Of a DNA stretch of 53,347 nt, positions 51,382 through 53,347 are shown in pieces. The position numbers and the translations under genes were made by a program. Position 1 is the stretch's first letter; each line of letters starts with the position of its first letter. The DNA is from Methanosarcina sp. KYL-1 (GTDB taxonomy: Archaea; Halobacteriota; Methanosarcinia; Methanosarcinales; Methanosarcinaceae). The notes below the pieces were generated by a model that ran no database searches, was not told the origin of the DNA, and was given only the letters and a program-made list of their open reading frames with translations. Location of the stretch: assembly GCF_024372725.1 (NCBI RefSeq), contig NZ_VOUA01000028.1, positions 1-53,347 of the forward strand, given 5' to 3'.

Positions 51382-52911
51382 TCAGGCGCTAATTTCGGCA
51401 AGAACAGCTTCTTTTTCTGAGACTCCTTTTTCTACCCTGCTTTTTGCTTTTGCTTCTCTCTGGGAATAGAACCAGAGGGGGATGTAGAGGCAGAGCACGA
51501 AGAAGCCTACGCCGGTCGTTGCCCAGCCGAGTTCGAGGCTGTTGAGGTAGATGATTCCTATCAGGAAGAAGGGGATGTTCAGGAATGCGGTTGCCAGGGC
51601 TACGTTTTTCCAGCCGCGGGGGGCTTTGAAAGGCCTTTCGAGCTTTGAGAGTTCGGGGTCATTTCTCACCTTGACGTAGGTATAGAGGCTGATCCCGTTT
51701 GCAAAGATGTACCCTATTGCGGAAGCCGCCAGGATTGCCGTTGGGGTCCCGAGCAGGATCAGGAACATGTTGAACATGGCATCTGCAAGCATTGCGTTCA
51801 TGGGGTGCCCGTGGGAGTTCAGTTTGCTAAGGACTGAAGGGAGGTTGCCTTCAACTGACATCGAGTAGATCGACCTTGCTGAGGAGAGGAAGGCGGTCTG
51901 GATGATCAGGAGCATTGCCCCTATCAGCATGATGATTGAAATCGAGGCCCCAAGGCTGCCCAGCGTCATGTTGGCAATCGGAAGCATCGGGGAGACCGGT
52001 TCGGCAAGTACGCCTTCGACTCCCAGGGTCCCGATAACCGAGGTCTGGACCAGCACATAGAGCACAAGGCAGATCCCCCCGCAGACCAGCAGGGCTTTTG
52101 GGGTGTCGGTGTTGGGGTTCTTATACTCGGGCCCGTAGATTGCTGCGGTTTCCCAGGCGCAGGCGCTCCATTCGGCCATTGCGAAAATCCCGAAGAGGAT
52201 CAGGATATGTTTCATGTCCCAGGTCCAGTCAGTCGGGAACCAGGAACCGGTAATGTTGGCCAGGTGGAAGTCTCCCGTAAGGAAGGGGGCAACGGTGATT
52301 GCCAGAAGGGGAACAAGGGACACCACTGCAAGGATATATCCGGCCGTTGCCCCGTTCTTGAGCCCTTTTGAGTTTATAACGGCAAGGGATCCGAAAATCA
52401 CTGCCCCGACCGTAAGGGAGAGCAGGGTCTCGGGAATGGCGGAAAAAGAGGGGATCAGGCCGTGCAGGTAACTCCCTATGAGGATTGCATAGATCGCAAG
52501 CACCGGGCTCCAGCCGAACCAGTAGCTCCAGGCACTGAAACCACCGATGAATTTTCCGAACTTGAATTTCCCTCTATTGTTTTTGTCGGAATTCGAGCCA
52601 AAAACCGTTTGCGTATAGCCTGGCAGCCCCGAAGCCTTCGGGAAAACGGTTGCAAGCTCCCCGAATGCAAAGTTCTGGAAAAATCCCAGGAAGATGGTCA
52701 GGACCCAGACAATAATAGAAAAAGCCCAGACATAACTGGTAAAATAGCCTATGGAAGGCAGGATCAGCAGCGGCACACCAAGTGCTATTGCCAGGCCCTG
52801 TTTCCAGTCAATACTCCGTTCCAGTTCTTTCGGGTCGCAGCTCGCCCGGCTGCATTCCGACCCGTGCTGCCAGTCTACCTGCGAATAGGGAGGATGGGTA
52901 TCTTCGTCCAT
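51382..52911 (-). CDS. APC-family permease, probably for methylamines
   Basis: 509 residues from ATG 52911, with an AAGGTGAT site; the upstream part of the frame to 53064 looks non-coding. About twelve membrane helices begin at ALGVPLLILPSIGYFTSYVW. Amino acid/polyamine permease features include the GxPxxTPKALLVCGG segment and QTAFLSSARSIYSMS. It lies 233 bases downstream of mtbB on the same strand, the position of MtbP/MttP-type permeases in Methanosarcina methylamine operons. Substrate dimethylamine or another methylamine is inferred from this context, not from residues. Confidence 0.88.
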   Translation of the reverse strand: MDEDTHPPYSQVDWQHGSECSRASCDPKELERSIDWKQGLAIALGVPLLILPSIGYFTSYVWAFSIIVWVLTIFLGFFQNFAFGELATVFPKASGLPGYTQTVFGSNSDKNNRGKFKFGKFIGGFSAWSYWFGWSPVLAIYAILIGSYLHGLIPSFSAIPETLLSLTVGAVIFGSLAVINSKGLKNGATAGYILAVVSLVPLLAITVAPFLTGDFHLANITGSWFPTDWTWDMKHILILFGIFAMAEWSACAWETAAIYGPEYKNPNTDTPKALLVCGGICLVLYVLVQTSVIGTLGVEGVLAEPVSPMLPIANMTLGSLGASISIIMLIGAMLLIIQTAFLSSARSIYSMSVEGNLPSVLSKLNSHGHPMNAMLADAMFNMFLILLGTPTAILAASAIGYIFANGISLYTYVKVRNDPELSKLERPFKAPRGWKNVALATAFLNIPFFLIGIIYLNSLELGWATTGVGFFVLCLYIPLWFYSQREAKAKSRVEKGVSEKEAVLAEISA

Positions 52912-53144
52912 AAAAATCACCTTTTTTATACTTTTAGTTTTTAAACCAGGATTGTTCAAAAAATGAATATAAAATGGGCCCGGTCCCTGGAAATATTCCA
53001 GTACCCGACACCGTTTTAAAAAACAATACTCTTTGAAAGTAATCTCCACGAATACTTTTTTCAAAAAGCTTTCAATCAGCCTTTTTCAATCAGCCTTTTT
53101 CAATCAGCCTGTTTTTAAGCAGTCGGCTTTTAAGCAGTCGGCTT

Positions 53145-53347
53145 TTAAGCAGTCTGTTTCCTGAAGAGGTCGCAGGAGTTGATGTTGATGTCGAGAAGCT
53201 TTTCTATGTTCATCTTTGCAGCAATGCCCTTTGCAGCTCCCGGCACGGAAGTGATCACGCCGATGTCAAGCTCCTCACGGAGTTCGCGCATAACGTGTTC
53301 GTCCGAGAGGTCCATTGTGTCTACATTGAGCTTCTTTGCCACGTATT
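53145..53347 (-). CDS. mtbB: Dimethylamine:corrinoid methyltransferase MtbB, C-terminal end (partial)
   Basis: The frame enters from the right edge and ends at 53145. The visible 66 residues include [19 protein letters not shown] and [20 protein letters not shown], ending [11 protein letters not shown]. This matches the end of MtbB as I know it. MtbB moves a methyl group from dimethylamine to its corrinoid protein MtbC. The in-frame UAG that encodes pyrrolysine lies upstream, outside the window. Repeats of TTTTTCAATCAGCC and TTTTAAGCAGTCGGC (53080-53157) sit between it and the permease gene and may reflect slippage in the operon spacer. Confidence 0.93.
   Translation of the reverse strand, partial: YVAKKLNVDTMDLSDEHVMRELREELDIGVITSVPGAAKGIAAKMNIEKLLDININSCDLFRKQTA

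Overview
The window is archaeal and almost certainly from Methanosarcina. It holds the C-terminal end of the dimethylamine methyltransferase MtbB with an APC permease beside it, two MtaA/MtbA-family methyltransferases (one paired with a corrinoid protein), an archaeal IleRS, the tetrahydromethanopterin enzyme MptE, a response regulator with the methanogen-type output domain, and a tRNA-Arg with a bulge-helix-bulge intron. Start sites use AGGTG/GGAG-type ribosome binding sites and many TTG/GTG codons. Almost every intergenic gap contains short tandem repeats, as is common in this genus.

Layout. 1-127: end of an insertion sequence. About 200-7900: accessory region that looks like a decayed provirus or integrative element. 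It has small overlapping ORFs, a tail tape-measure protein, a lipoprotein, a divergent regulatory cluster, a run of overlapping small genes, and a YozE-like gene between two blocks of an iteron-like TTAAGTAAT repeat. It ends beside tRNA-Leu(CAA) (7927-8008), next to which lies a second, broken 5' half of a tRNA-Leu. 8.4-13 kb: CutA, an M50 membrane protease, and a two-gene potassium channel/RCK locus. 13-21.4 kb: signalling locus with two KaiC-like ATPases, two response regulators, a PAS protein lacking the kinase core, and a coupled trio of corrinoid protein, methyltransferase and histidine kinase. 21.8-25.2 kb: tRNA-Arg(TCG), GNAT, membrane protein, small Sm-like protein, fasciclin-domain protein and a single-TM microprotein. 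25.2-31.9 kb: four-gene minus-strand operon of a coiled-coil protein, two DUF2791 (BrxD-like) ATPases and an Lhr-like helicase with a ruined Walker A motif. 33.6-37.5 kb: ileS and mptE. 38-39.9 kb: an intracellular-type subtilase and a separate small gene resembling its prodomain. 40.5-45 kb: two non-autonomous transposable elements with clear target-site duplications, then a two-gene cassette (small protein plus a TULIP-like, Cys-rich membrane-associated protein) between two copies of a duplicated block. 45.4-53.3 kb: a complete MtaA/MtbA-type methyltransferase, a 2.3-kb gap full of transposon-end remnants, GNAT, DUF4143 ATPase, methylamine-type permease and mtbB.

How the genes fit together. 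Methylotrophic methanogenesis is represented three times: mtbB/permease, a zinc-site-complete CoM methyltransferase, and the corrinoid/methyltransferase/kinase trio. The trio is the best candidate for a self-regulated pathway with an unknown methyl donor. The DUF2791/helicase operon is the best candidate for an undescribed DNA-processing or defence-like system, since it lacks all other BREX genes. All functional statements are read from motifs in the sequence; no database search was run.
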